NCBI GenBank assembly: GCA_944363005.1
Contig: CALVTV010000087.1
Coordinates: 1 to 5,128 of the forward strand
Direction of reading: 5' to 3'
Length of the DNA: 5,128 nucleotides
Source of the DNA: an uncultured Clostridia bacterium
GTDB lineage: Bacteria; Bacillota; Clostridia; Christensenellales; Aristaeellaceae
The notes under the pieces were generated by a model, which searched no databases, was not told where the DNA came from, and worked only from the letters and a program-made list of their open reading frames with translations. A program made the translations under genes and the position numbers. Within the stretch, counting starts at the first letter, position 1. The number at the start of each line of letters is the position of its first letter. This document shows positions 4,998 to 5,128 of this stretch, piece after piece.

Positions 4998-5128
4998 ATG
5001 AACACTTCCGCGTCAAAACGGATCACGGACATGACGCAGGGCAACGTGCTGAGTTTGATTTTGCGCTTCGGCCTTCCACTGATTGCCGCAAATACGTTGC
5101 AGCAGGTATATTCCATGGTGGATACCGT
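4998..5128 (+). CDS. MATE-family efflux transporter, N-terminal fragment
   Basis: Only the first 43 codons and two bases are in the window; the gene runs off the right edge. The translation has the classic opening of Firmicutes MATE (multi-antimicrobial extrusion, NorM/DinF-like) proteins: a short polar tail, DMTQGNVLSLILRFGLPL at 11-28, then AANTLQQVYSMVDT, which begins the first membrane helix and ends in the usual QQxYxxVD motif. The family exports small cationic or polar compounds across the cytoplasmic membrane in exchange for Na+ or H+. The start follows GGAGGA at 4986-4991, seven bases before the ATG. The 31-base gap from the epimerase gene suggests the same transcript. Whether it belongs to the pathway functionally or is only a neighbour cannot be told here. 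Confidence 0.85.
   Translation, partial: MNTSASKRITDMTQGNVLSLILRFGLPLIAANTLQQVYSMVDT

Overview
The window looks like part of a Firmicutes (Clostridia-type, probably gut or other anaerobic) chromosome. The evidence is the strong AGGAGG ribosome sites 5 to 10 bases before each start, sigma-A type promoter boxes, T-tailed hairpin terminators, GC-rich genes with AT-richer gaps, and the MATE protein opening typical of this group. No phylogenetic marker gene is present, so the lineage is an inference.

Layout. Bases 1-457 carry no convincing gene. They hold a cluster of 10-11 base direct and inverted repeats (14-82), a clear rightward intrinsic terminator (131-164) for a gene lying off the left edge, small hairpins, and a second weaker terminator (402-426). 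A LacI-family regulator occupies 476-1483 on the minus strand and ends in its own hairpin terminator (458-494). The 238-base divergent region (1484-1721) contains one promoter facing each way. Each promoter carries one copy of nearly the same 14-base LacI-type operator. To the right are four plus-strand genes: a 254-residue bicupin (1722-2486), a 511-residue protein made of two more bicupin units fused in tandem (2518-4053), a 274-residue TIM-barrel sugar isomerase/epimerase (4142-4966), and the first 43 codons of a MATE-family transporter (4998 to the edge). A very stable hairpin (4064-4112) separates the cupin pair from the epimerase.

How the parts fit. The operator pair suggests that the regulator represses itself and the cupin-led operon until a small carbohydrate-like inducer is present. 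Cupin plus AP_endonuc_2-type TIM-barrel pairs are common in pathways that isomerise sugars, sugar acids or inositol derivatives, so the cassette is probably a small catabolic or tailoring module. The substrate cannot be read from this sequence. No kinase, dehydrogenase or dedicated sugar importer is visible.

Most unusual. There are three homologous bicupin units (six predicted cupin folds) encoded by two adjacent genes, two of the units joined through a short Pro-Ala linker. The third unit carries Glu where the other two carry His at a likely metal-ligand position.
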